Origin: Cyathus striatus
Lineage: Eukaryota; Basidiomycota; Agaricomycetes; Agaricales; Nidulariaceae
Direction of reading: 5' to 3'
Length of the DNA stretch: 64,000 bases
Assembly (NCBI GenBank): GCA_025738555.1
Contig: JAOVFP010000001.1
Coordinates: 6,448,001 to 6,512,000 of the forward strand
Part shown: one piece after another, positions 13,549 to 23,638 of the stretch
Layout of the letters: each line of letters opens with the position of its first letter
Position numbering within the stretch: the stretch's first letter is position 1
Program-made: the position numbers and the translations under genes
The notes under the pieces: model-generated
The model's input: only the letters and a program-made list of their open reading frames with translations
Told to the model about the DNA's origin: nothing
The model's database searches: none

Positions 13549-14629
13549 TTTCCCACGCTCTTTGGCAGGGCGAAACTTGTAACTACATCTGTTTCTCTAA
13601 ATCACATTTTTTCACCTAGCTTTAATGGCAGATAATACTCAGTTCACATATGAGTACAAAACTTTTAAGCCCGAATTTTTAATTTCGCACTTTTAAGGTG
13701 AGATATGGCACCGATCACTGCAAGATTACATACTTCTGATTTTCTTTTCGAAATTCCGAGTCAATACATTTGTTATAATTGCTTTTTTGAACATATGTTA
13801 CCAATGATGCAGTACCAGATAGTTTAAATCTGAATTAAAGATGTAAAAATACTGTTTTGATGCCTATTTTGGCAGGGAGTTGGTGCTATATGCCAATTTA
13901 TGGAAATCATAGTAGAGTAAAAAAATAATTCAATTACATATCATAAAAGAACATATATAAGTGTCCAATATACAATTTATTTTAAAGATGTAGATAGTGT
14001 GTATCAAAAGTTATTCTACTGGGTCAATGCTGGAGGGCATGTGACTGCGTGACAGGAGTGTGACATGCCCGATTGGTGATCCCCAATATTAGTGGGGATC
14101 ACCAATCGGGCATGTCACACTCCTGTCACGCAGTCACACGCCCTCCAGCATTGACCCAGTAGAATAACTTTTGATACACACTATCTACATCTTTAAAATA
14201 AATTGTATATTGGACACTTATATATGTTCTTTTATGATATGTAATTGAATTATTTTTTACTCTACTGTGTTTTCCATAAATTGGCATATAGTACCAACTC
14301 CCTGCCAAAATAGGCATCAAAACAGTATTTTTGCATCTTTAATTCAGATTTAAACTATCTTGTACTGCATTATTGGTAACATATGTTCAAAAAAGCAATT
14401 GTAACAAATGTATTGACTCAGAATTTCGAAAAGAAAATCAGAAGTATGTAATCTTGGAGTGAACAGTGCCATATCTCACCTTAAAAGTGCAAAATGAAAA
14501 ATTCTGGCTTAAACGTTTTGTTCCTACATGCCAACTGAGTATTTTATGACACTGTAGCGAAGTGAGAAAATGTGATTATGAGAAACAGTTACAGTTACAA
14601 GTTCGCTCTGCCAATAGAGCGTGGGAAAA
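13549..14629. repeat. 1.08 kb palindrome
   Basis: The arms 13549-14088 and 14094-14629 are reverse complements with scattered differences; identity is highest near the centre. The axis is about 14089, where two copies of GATTGGTGATCCCC face each other across AATATTAGT. A fragment of the outer arm sequence (TTCCCACGCTCTTTGGCAG) occurs once more near 13058. Confidence 0.85.
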
Positions 14630-15081
14630 TGTATTTAACCTTGCGGCGCGAGTTGGATGTGGTGCACACATGGCCTCCGAGTGTGTATTTAATGACATTT
14701 CATTGATTAAACCACCTTACCACTCATTTATCATCTCTAAAATCGATTTTAAAGCCATAAATCTACTAACCAGAGTGTTTTTCACATGTAATCACCAAAA
14801 TCCCTGAAAATATGCCAGTATTCACTATATTTCACTGAATTTATCACTTATTTCATATTACTACAAGCTACAGAACATTATCAAATGCCCAAAGTATAAA
14901 ATAAATCACAGGCAAGGCTACACAGAATTAAATCTGGCAAAATAGCCCATGCACTGCAAGAGCTTGACTCTAATTTGGACAGTGGAATAGCATAATTACT
15001 TTGATATAGGATTTAGAATATCATCTGACTCAACTGGATACAAGAATATCAATTATAATGCAAGACATTTGAATTATAGAG

Positions 15082-15549
15082 TTGAAGATTAAACATATTA
15101 GAAGAAAGGCACAGAACCTTTCTGGTGAAGAAAAAAGTTACAAGCTATCATTCAGCATACTAAAGAAAGAATTGTACAACATGAAGAAAGGAGAACTAAA
15201 AAGACAAATAAATGAAGCTAAGGAAGCTTAAAGAGTTGCTTCTATTAAAATTATACTAAATAGAAGTGGACTATATAATCTGAAAAGAGGTGAATTAGGA
15301 GATTAAGTAAGAAAGTACAAAGCTTTAAATGGTGAATATGCCAACAAGATTAATTTAAGTCTTGCAATGCCCAAGCTTCTGGAAGCCCTTGAAGCAGATA
15401 TTAGTAAATACACCTCAGGGAAATAGACAATACCAGTAGAAGAGATCAATAGCAGCTCAAATGAAGAAGGGGAGTTTGATGGACAATTTATTAGTGATTG
15501 GGAGGATGAGCACACATATTTCTTACATAATTTAGTTAATTTAGCTTAA
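15082..15549 (+). pseudogene. Decayed open frame inside the TIR element, unknown protein
   Basis: A 156-codon reading frame, rich in Lys and Glu, ending in an acidic stretch (EEGEFDGQFISDWEDEH). It is broken by three in-frame stops (TAA, TAA, TAG), each one C-to-T change away from a Gln codon. The regular coding look on either side of each stop suggests a former gene, perhaps an accessory or transposase-related protein. No family was recognised. Confidence 0.35.
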
Positions 15550-16457
15550 ATAAGTGGTGTACTACATTTTAGATATGTAATATAGTATTTTACTGCAAAA
15601 AGAATGAAGAAAAACGATCAAGATTCAAGCTTTCTGAGGCAGTTCCTACTTGGGTCAAGATTTTGGGCGCGTGACGTCACACAGTGTGACGTCACGCTTC
15701 CCACCATATAGGGATTGGTGATCCCCACTAATATTGTGACCAACAGCGCTTAGCGCCAAGTTCCAACTTAGCACTCAGCGCTCAACATCAACTTTCAACT
15801 GTCTCAAGCACCTGTCGGCGTTGCGTGAGTGACATGCCATCTCAAAAAGCACCCCTTCTCCTTGACGTCTTCAAAGTACAACCAATGTACAACAAAATGT
15901 CGAAAAACACTAACCCTTCAAGCGATCTTTCCACTAGTAGATCTTATTTTAGCTGATCTAGCCTACAGGAATCAGCACTTCATATCAATAGTCTCAAGGA
16001 GTGCCAATCGATTCCATCGATTCACATAGAGTGACGCTCAGAAGGGCTAACTAGGGAAGTTGCCGTTCACATTAAGAACCTTAGACATACTTAGTAGAAG
16101 CCACATGATCAGGGAGCATGGATCTGAATATATTACCGTGAGACGACTTACAGGGAACGCAAGCTCAATGACATCCAGAAGCGAATGAAGATGAAGCTGG
16201 TGAAGAAGCTTCATATTCGCTCGATGCACACGTTCACACCCCAGTCAGGCGTTTCTTGATAGGGATCTATGCTTCCTTCGATATGATCGGACTCAGGAGC
16301 AGGTATCAGTGTTCCAGAAAGGCATGCATGCTCTTTTTCGCAATCTTCATTGTGGTTCATTCCCATCATACCTCTGCTCTGTATCTTTCGACATCCACTA
16401 ACACTTTCATTTAGTGTTACATTTCTAGAGTTCAAATAAAATGACATACTTACATCG

Positions 16458-17223
16458 TGTTATATCCATGTCCGGATACATCATGCTGACGTTCCCACGT
16501 GACCTTCTAACATACCTGGTCCGTTCCCGGAACGTACCCGCTTCGGGTTTACACTTCCCGACGTTCCCGCCCGGGAACGTACCCAGAACCCGTCGGGTTT
16601 TCTATCGGGTATCCCGGATACGTACTTTCTCTTATGACGGCCTCACCGCGTCATCATTCTATTACTCCTCTCTTCCATTCCTACTTATACGTTTCATTAT
16701 GGCCTTTGTAGATTAGTTCCTTATTCTTCATTCTGAGCACGTCATTTGCGCCCCTACTCCGCTTTGCCAAGACTTCATTTCCTACTTACTCCTTTGACTT
16801 GTCCTTTGTATAATACTTCTACATTCGTATCTACAGGTTCCTACTTAGTATAAGTAGTCTTCCAGATGTAATAGGTAGTCTTCAGTATTCGTATCAACTC
16901 TGTACACTTTCTTCCTACTCTAAGTTCCGAAACCCGCTCCGGGTTTTCCTTCAGGTTTCTCTCCCGCTACCTAGTGTAGTGGCGAAGCCTTCTCTTATAC
17001 TCTGGAATGTCTTCCTTGGTTACATATCATCTTCCTTGAAATACGAACCATTCCCTGGGGATATCCAGGTGGCGCAGCACACAAGCTGAAGCCACGGTTC
17101 TTTCCGCACTCCCGCTCTACGTTTCCGCACCCGTACTCACTTTGGGTTTCCGTTATAGTTCTCCCACACCCTCCGGGTGTCTTCGCAACCACTTCTAAGC
17201 AGGAAGAGAATCGGTACGTAACA
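16458..17223 (+). repeat. 5' LTR
   Basis: 766 bp, TGTTATATCC...GTAACA. It differs from the 3' LTR at about 16 positions with no indels; all 16 are transitions and about 13 are at CpG in one copy. A TATA-like TATAATAC lies near 16809, about 70 bp upstream of CAGTATTCGTAT at 16883-16894, which is proposed as the start of the R region because it is complementary to the primer-binding site. Confidence 0.95.
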
Positions 17224-17225
17224 GT

Positions 17226-17237
17226 ATACGAATACTG
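17226..17237 (+). promoter_or_regulatory. Putative self-priming primer-binding site
   Basis: ATACGAATACTG lies 2 bases after the 5' LTR and is the exact 12-base complement of CAGTATTCGTAT at 16883-16894 within the LTR. No typical TGG-initial tRNA-complementary site is seen at this position. This is the arrangement known from Tf1/sushi elements, where the 5' end of the mRNA folds back and primes reverse transcription. Confidence 0.65.
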
Positions 17238-17259
17238 ATACCTTGGATATCTCTTTATC

Positions 17260-18771
17260 ATGGCTCCAACTGGGACTTCGGTTACTCGCACAGCGCATAC
17301 CGCTAGTCATACCAATGCTGTGGGTGCTCGTGCCACCTGTGCAGCTACGAGGCAACAGCCTCCACGGAGTACTTCAGGTTCGCTACCTTCGACACCATCT
17401 CGGGTTACACCCAGTCCAGCACCACCTCCTAGTGCTACTTTCCTGGGTCCACCCTCAGCTTCCGCTCAGCTACTTTCTGTTCCTGCTGCCGGGAACCTCG
17501 GATCTGCTCAGGCTCCTCCGGATGGCACTCCACCACCATACGGTACAGTCGCAGCAGACTGGGACACTCCTGAGGGTCACGGCTCCGATGGTGGTACCAT
17601 TGGGCCGCCACCTCTACCTCCTTCTCAGCCCAACCCTCCGTCTCCACCATCCTCAGACTCAGGGGATGATGGTGATGAGGATGATGTCGACAATCCCAGG
17701 CGCACACCTCTTGCGCGCCACTCCTGGGAAGACCGGCTTACCGAAGCTCTCTTGAGGGTTGTGGAAACCGCCCGGGGTACGTCGGGATCACGTTGGGAAT
17801 GCAATGTTCAAAAGCCAGATACTTTTGACGGTTCCAGTGCTGAGAAGTTGGAGCAGTTCATTACGCAATGCCAAATTTACTTCCAGAATAATCCTTCCCA
17901 ATACTCGGATGGACATTCCCAGGTCAACTTCGCTCTCGCATATCTTCAGGATACCGCGCTTCAGCTCGTTATGCTGACCCTCTCCAATCCCTATGCTGAT
18001 GATGAGTTCCTTCACTCTTGGGAGGTTTTCATCGTCATGCTAGAGGATAACTTCGGGTTAGCGAACCCGGAAGGGGATGCCGAGAATGATCTGGATGTCC
18101 TCGTTATGAAGGATTCACAGAAACTGTCCAAATATCTTGTACAGTTCAACAGGCTTGCACAGCGCACCGACTGGGATGATAAATCCTTATGCCACCGACT
18201 CTATTCCGGGTTTCCGGGTCGCATTAAGGATGAGATCTCTCATGTCGGGAAACCTACCACAAAGCGCAGAATGATTAAGCTAGCTCAAGGGATCGATAGT
18301 CGGTACTGGGAATGCCAGTCCGAGTGTACACGGGAATCCCACCAGCCTTGGGGTCTGCAGGTTCCGGATAGCTCTGTTAAAGCTACTACAAACCGCCCTG
18401 CAGTCACCCCGGCGCCTTCCCGCCTCGTTTCGGGTCAATATGCGCCATGTCTGAGTTATCCCCACTGTGCTGGTAGTCACCCACCTCGTTCCTTGCAGCC
18501 TCCCCAACAGCGGAGGCCGGAATTGAATGACAAGGTTGGTCGAGATGGCAAACTTTTGCCACAAGAACATCAGCGTCGCATGGACAACAATCTATGCTTG
18601 TTCTGCGGTAATCTGGGGCATCGCGCCAAAGAATGTCCCCGCTCTGCCTCTTCCACGGCTAGAGCCCGGGCATCCAGAATATCTGCTTCGGCTCCTACAT
18701 CGGCTTCTGCGGGTCCCTCGACCCGCAGGTCCGCGCCTCTTTCCAACCCGGCTTCGGGTTCGAAAAAATAG
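17260..18771 (+). CDS. gag: Gag polyprotein of the retrotransposon
   Basis: 503 residues beginning 36 bp after the 5' LTR. The N-terminal 140 residues are Pro/Ser/Thr-rich and end in an acidic run. A retrotransposon Gag core follows (about 180-330), and a CCHC zinc knuckle CLFCGNLGHRAKEC lies at about 446-459, which should bind the RNA genome. The frame stops in AAAAAATAG at 18763-18771; pol lies in the -1 frame and is open across this point. Expression of pol could therefore use a -1 shift on the A-run or a fresh start at 18834. Confidence 0.9.
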   Translation: MAPTGTSVTRTAHTASHTNAVGARATCAATRQQPPRSTSGSLPSTPSRVTPSPAPPPSATFLGPPSASAQLLSVPAAGNLGSAQAPPDGTPPPYGTVAADWDTPEGHGSDGGTIGPPPLPPSQPNPPSPPSSDSGDDGDEDDVDNPRRTPLARHSWEDRLTEALLRVVETARGTSGSRWECNVQKPDTFDGSSAEKLEQFITQCQIYFQNNPSQYSDGHSQVNFALAYLQDTALQLVMLTLSNPYADDEFLHSWEVFIVMLEDNFGLANPEGDAENDLDVLVMKDSQKLSKYLVQFNRLAQRTDWDDKSLCHRLYSGFPGRIKDEISHVGKPTTKRRMIKLAQGIDSRYWECQSECTRESHQPWGLQVPDSSVKATTNRPAVTPAPSRLVSGQYAPCLSYPHCAGSHPPRSLQPPQQRRPELNDKVGRDGKLLPQEHQRRMDNNLCLFCGNLGHRAKECPRSASSTARARASRISASAPTSASAGPSTRRSAPLSNPASGSKK

Positions 18772-18833
18772 GGAGCGGTCCTCTGGACACCACACAAGCC
18801 GAGGACCGCGTTGTTCCCCCTTGTGCGCAGCCG

Positions 18834-21003
18834 ATGCAGGTAAGACTCAACGCTTCCGCTCTTTCCGACCCCAATGCCCTTCATATTCCACTTTGTAGTA
18901 CCATCCATGCTCTCCCTACACCCTGTACAGTTTCATATAGCGCTCTAGTCGATTCGGGTTCTACCCATTGTTTTATGGATTCATCTTTCATTCGGACACA
19001 TGCTATTCCTACCTCACCTACTCCACCTATCGCTCTCAGACCTTTCGATGGCACCACCAATCATGTTATAACCGAGTTCGTTACACTGCCTGTACTATTC
19101 CCTACCAGTGAATGTATTACAGTTGAACTCTATGTGACACCTCTTGATTCCGTGTGTTCTGCAGTCCTAGGATACAATTGGCTCACCCGCTTCAATCCGT
19201 TGATTGACTGGGTATCGGGCTCATTAACATTCCGGACTCCAGTCACTTCCGAGCAACTTCTGCTCAAATCCGGGATCTCAGAACCAGGTTCCGCTTCCGA
19301 GGATCCATCTCCGGTCACCTCTGATGAGTCTCTGCCACCTCCTCCTAGCATTTCGCTAATAAACGGTGCCGCCTTCTCGCGTGCATGCCGTTTAGAGGGA
19401 GCACAGACTTTCCATATCCAGCTTGGTGCTGTCGCTTCCGCCGCTGCCCTCAATCCAGAGGAAGCTCCGGATCTCTCTTCTATACCATCTGAGTATCATG
19501 AGTTTGCTGATGTATTTAGCAAGTCCCGGGCAGATACACTTGCCCCTCACCGTCCCTATGACTTAAAGATCAACCTAGAGGAAGGTGCTTCACCTCCTGT
19601 AGGTCGGATCTATTCCCTTTCCCAATCCGAGCTTTCCGCTCTTTGGGATTTCATTGATGAACATATCCGGATCGGATTCATTCAACCTTCGCACTCTTCG
19701 CATGGGGCTCCCGTCCTTTTTGTCCGCAAGAAGGACGGATCGCTTCGGCTTTGTGTGGATTTCCGCGGGTTGAATGCTATTTCTAAAAAGGATCGTTATC
19801 CTTTGCCACTCATTTCAGATTTGCTCGACAGTCCCCGTCGCGCCCGTATCTACACCAAGATCGACCTGCGTCATGTGTACCACCTGGTCCGCATTGCCGA
19901 GGACGATGAATGGAAAACCGCTTTCCGGACTCGCTATGGATCCTTTGAATGGCTAGTCATGCCCTTCGGACTTTCCAATGCACCCGCGGGTTTCCAACGC
20001 TTCATGAATGATGTTTTCAAAGACCTTCTTGATGTGTGCGTCATAGTTTATTTGGATGACATCCTTATATACTCTGATAACCTTGCGCAACATCGCCAAC
20101 ATGTCAGGGAAGTTTTGCGTCGACTCCGGAAGCACGGGTTGTACGCACACGCGGATAAGTGTGAGTTCCACTCGGAATCCGTGGAATATCTTGGATATAT
20201 ACTATCGCCCAACGGTCTCACCATGTCTCCAACAAAGGTGAAGACTATTCAAGAATGGCCAGAACCAAGGAAAGTAAAAGACATTCAATCTTTCCTTGGG
20301 TTTGCTAATTTCTATCGACATTTTATATACAACTATTCCGACATAGTTGTTCCGCTCACCCGCCTTACCCAGAAGGGTAATCCGTGGAACTTCTCGGAAA
20401 AATGCCGTTCCGCTTTCACTGAACTTAAGGACGCTTTCACGTTGGCACCCATTCTTACCCATTGGGTTCCCGACAAGCAGCTCATCGTGGAAACCGATGC
20501 TTCGGATTACGCGTTGGCTGCTATCCTGTCTATAGTTTCCAATGATGGCAAGATTCACCCTATCGCTTTCCACTCACGAACCTTTACACCTCCCGAGTTA
20601 AACTACGACACCCACGACAAGGAATTGCTTGCTATCTTCGAAGCATTCCAAGTCTGGCGTCATTACCTGGAAGGTTCCGGTTCACCCATTGACGTCATCA
20701 CAGACCACAAGAACTTGGAATACTTTTCCACAACCAAGATCTTGTCCCGACGACAAGCCCGATGGTCCGAGTATCTTTCCCAGTTCAATCTAGTTATCTG
20801 CTTTCGACCCGGAAAACTCGGGGCGAAGCCGGATGCTCTGACTAGACGATGGGACGTCTACCCTAAAGAGGGGGATAGCAACTACGCTAAGGTCAATCCG
20901 CATAACTATCGTCCAGTGTTCACACAGGAACAGCTTATCACTTCTCTCCAAGCAACATCACTTATTGTACCTGCTCTTCGTGCTAGTATCATCATGGACA
21001 TTG
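18834..21003 (+). CDS. pol: Pol, first part: protease, reverse transcriptase, RNase H
   Basis: Open from the gag stop onward; the first ATG is at 18834. The aspartic protease active site reads VDSGST at about residues 40-45. The reverse transcriptase carries KIDLR, the MPFGLSNAP motif and the YLDD catalytic box at about 405-408. RNase H follows with ETDASDYA at about 552. The frame runs into the inserted solo LTR at 21004 and stops at 21074. Codon use is GC-richer than the neighbouring AT-rich blocks. Product and order are typical of Metaviridae Pol. Confidence 0.93.
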
Positions 21004-21330
21004 TGTCAGAAGTAACAAAGAATAAGGAGTGTGATGGAGAGAGGATAGAGGATAATGAAGGGAAAGAAGGGTGATAGTGGAGCAAGAACTCAGACACAGA
21101 CACAGACACAGACACAAAATGGGGAGGAAACTTGTTTTACTACTACCAAGTTACAGAGTGTATATATATACTGAGGCTGTCTACCAAAGTCCCAACCAAA
21201 GTCCATGTAACTAAGGTAACTGACAGCTGTCAATCTGTCAATCACATATCTGTCAATCACAGAACTGTCAAGTATGACAGGTGACAAGTGACAGCTGTCA
21301 AAGAAGCTGTGCAACCCAGAATATCTAACA
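21004..21330 (+). mobile_element. Solo LTR inserted into pol
   Basis: A 327 bp insertion starting TGTCAGAAG and ending ATCTAACA, flanked by a perfect 5 bp duplication CATTG at 20999-21003 and 21331-21335. Dropping the insert plus one duplication (332 bp) brings the pol frame of 18834 into line with that of 21336-22801, showing that pol was intact before. It contains a short CAGACA hexamer run at about 21090-21116. Its internal domain is gone, as expected after LTR-LTR recombination. Confidence 0.93.
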
Positions 21331-21335
21331 CATTG

Positions 21336-22801
21336 AACAGTTACATACTGATATATTATCAGCTCTCCCTAATGACCCGGTCGCAGTTATCCGAATGCGG
21401 ACTCCCGAGAATCATTGGACTGTAACCCCGGACGGTTTCCTCTGTCTAGATAACTGGATCTATGTTCCGGACTCCGGAACCCTTCGGCTTCGGGTTTTAC
21501 AGTACAAACACGACCACTTGCTTTCAGGACACCTTGGACAGAACAAGACCCTCGAGCTAATTCGACGCGAATATACTTGGCCGCTTATACGGACGTTTGT
21601 AAAGGACTATTGTAAGTCTTGTAATACTTGCATGTGTTCTAAACCACAGCGCCACCGCCCATACGGAACCCTGAAACAACTTCCAGTTCCCGGACGCCCA
21701 TGGCATTCGATATCTATGGATTTCATAGATCAACTTCCAAAATCATCGGCTTCCAAGTATGATTCTATACTCGTTATCGTGGATCGTTTCTCCAAGCAAT
21801 CTATCTTCATTCCCACTCATACCACTTGCTCTTCTTCCGACCTTGCGCTTCTATTTGTACTTCATGTCTTTTCCAAGCACGGAGTCCCGGAACACATCAC
21901 TTCCGATCGTGGTTCTGAGTTTGTGTCACATTTCTTCCGCTCCCTCGGTACGGCCCTTGACATCACTTTACATTTCACCTCGGGTTATCACCCCGAAGGC
22001 AACGGCCAAACGGAACGCACAAACCAAACTCTGGAACAATACCTTCAGGCCTACTGCAACTACCAGCAGGATAACTGGTGTGATCTCTTACCTCTTGCTG
22101 AATTTGCTTACAATAATGCACCGAGCGCAACCACAGGAATTTCACCGTTCTACGCAAACAAGGGTTATCACCCGAACCTTGCGATACATCCGGAACGTGA
22201 TCTCACTTCCGCTCGTGCCCGGCACTTCGCAGTAAACCTTGAGGAACTTCACAAGATGCTTCGGACCAAAATACTCAGTGCGCAGAAACGTTACCAAGCA
22301 CCCGCCGATGCGCGTCGCAAACCCGCACCCGCATTCCCCGTCGGGACAAAGGTATACATCAAAGCCGAGTACTTCCGGACAACCCGACCATCCCGGAAAC
22401 TTGCAGAAAAGTTCCTAGGACCTTTTGAAGTCATCGCACTTGCCGGATCGCATTCGCGTACCTTGCGCCTTCCAGAACAATTTTGTGCAGTCCACCCAGT
22501 ATTCCATGTATCCATGCTTGAACCCAATACTGAAAATACTATCCCAGATCGCATTATTCCTCCACCACCACCTGTCCAGGTTGATGGTGATATTGAATAT
22601 GAGGTTTCGGAAATATTGGACTCTAAACTGGATCGCCGTTTGCGTTGCAAACTGAGGTACTATGTACGCTGGCTAGGGTATGAAGGGACCGATGAAGAGT
22701 TTTCATGGCTTCCGGCCATGGAACTGGAACACGCTACGGATATCATTGAAGAGTTCCACTCCCGCTATCCGGATAAGCCCGGCCCTACTCCTATTTCTTA
22801 A
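21336..22801 (+). CDS. pol: Pol, second part: integrase and chromodomain
   Basis: Counting from the ATG at 21395, the HHCC zinc-binding region uses H41, H46, C73 and C76, and the catalytic triad is D109, D171 and E207 with the canonical 35-residue spacing. A chromodomain follows at roughly residues 395-455 (YEVSEIL..., YYVRWLGYEG, FSWLP), which defines chromoviruses and may direct insertion to particular chromatin. The natural reading frame continues upstream to the solo LTR; the ATG at 21395 is only the first Met after the break. Confidence 0.93.
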
Positions 22802-23008
22802 ATTTCACGTTACTTATTATCCACTTGCAGTTTCACCTTATACAAAAACCAAAAACAACGAATAACAAGCAATAAACGAGATACAAGTACATTTAATTCT
22901 TGGTAACGTGTTACGACCATTTCCATCACTCCCTCTGCGTCTGCAACTCGACCCGAGCTACTTCCACACCTTCCGACGCAATTCCGGCACCTGTCACAAC
23001 TTCCTCGT

Positions 23009-23431
23009 ATGCATCCGGATCCCGGAGGCATTCCACGAGCAAGGTTTCAATATGGAAACATGGACAACGTGCCCAGATACCTTGGAAACATCTCAGGACA
23101 ACTTATCGAGTTTGCCTACCACCTGGAAATTGGCATCACGACATCTGTAACTCAACTTGATAGACTACGCTATCTTCCAATGCTTCCTGCATTTTCCCTG
23201 GCAGTTCCTGCTACTTCCGCATCCAACCCAGACCTCATCCAATATCTTCCAATCACTTCCCCATCCATTTCCAACTCTTCCGATGCTTCCAACCCAGTTC
23301 CGACACTCATCTCAGTCGGATATACAATCGGCAGTGCAACTAAGCTTGCCGCATTACCGGAACATCCGGAACGAATGGCTACCAGTGGAATATTGATGCA
23401 CATGTCCTTCCACATCCATGGGCAGTGTTAA
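23009..23431 (+). CDS. Small open frame between pol and the 3' LTR
   Basis: A 140-codon open frame, Ser/Pro/Leu-rich, in the 837 bp between the pol stop and the 3' LTR. It shows no recognised domain. Shorter overlapping frames exist at 22900-23160. It might be an extra retroelement protein or chance in GC-balanced sequence. Confidence 0.25.
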   Translation: MHPDPGGIPRARFQYGNMDNVPRYLGNISGQLIEFAYHLEIGITTSVTQLDRLRYLPMLPAFSLAVPATSASNPDLIQYLPITSPSISNSSDASNPVPTLISVGYTIGSATKLAALPEHPERMATSGILMHMSFHIHGQC

Positions 23432-23625
23432 TAGGTCTCGGGTTCAGCTACGACTTGCTGGAACTTACTCAGGAACTTGTAGTTCACACCTTTGCTACTT
23501 CCCTTGCCAAAGGAATCAGATGCGCTCTCTTTCTGTTATTTGAACATTCACTGACCAATAGGATTTCTTGTATTATTTTTAGTTATATATTCTCGCACAC
23601 AGTATGACCTCGTGGGCTCGGCCCT

Positions 23626-23635
23626 AAAAGGGGGA
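23626..23635 (+). promoter_or_regulatory. Polypurine tract
   Basis: AAAAGGGGGA ends 3 bases before the 3' LTR, the expected place for second-strand priming. Confidence 0.85.
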
Positions 23636-23638
23636 TAC

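Larger units (their letters stand above)
12504..15697. mobile_element. Nested element with 49 bp TIRs made of GTGACGTCAC palindromes
   Basis: The left end (12504-12552) and right end (15649-15697) are reverse complements over about 49 bp with very few mismatches. Each end contains two copies of the palindrome GTGACGTCAC, which includes the CRE-type core TGACGTCA. No target duplication was identified. The interior is AT-rich and includes the large palindrome and the decayed frame at 15082-15549. Confidence 0.65.
11437..15726. mobile_element. Composite DNA element bounded by 18 bp perfect TIRs
   Basis: GGGGATCACCAATCCCTA at 11437-11454 is the exact complement of the sequence at 15709-15726. 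AATATT lies immediately outside the left end, and ACTAATATT outside the right end. Two further copies of the same terminal core meet at 14071-14107. Another TIR element (12504-15697) is nested inside. No transposase gene is present beyond a decayed frame at 15082-15549, so this is a non-autonomous or dead composite. Confidence 0.7.

Noticed and set aside
22900..23160. Overlapping short frames after pol as extra retroelement genes
   Set aside because: They overlap each other in two frames without features; only the longest frame (23009-23431) was kept, at low confidence.
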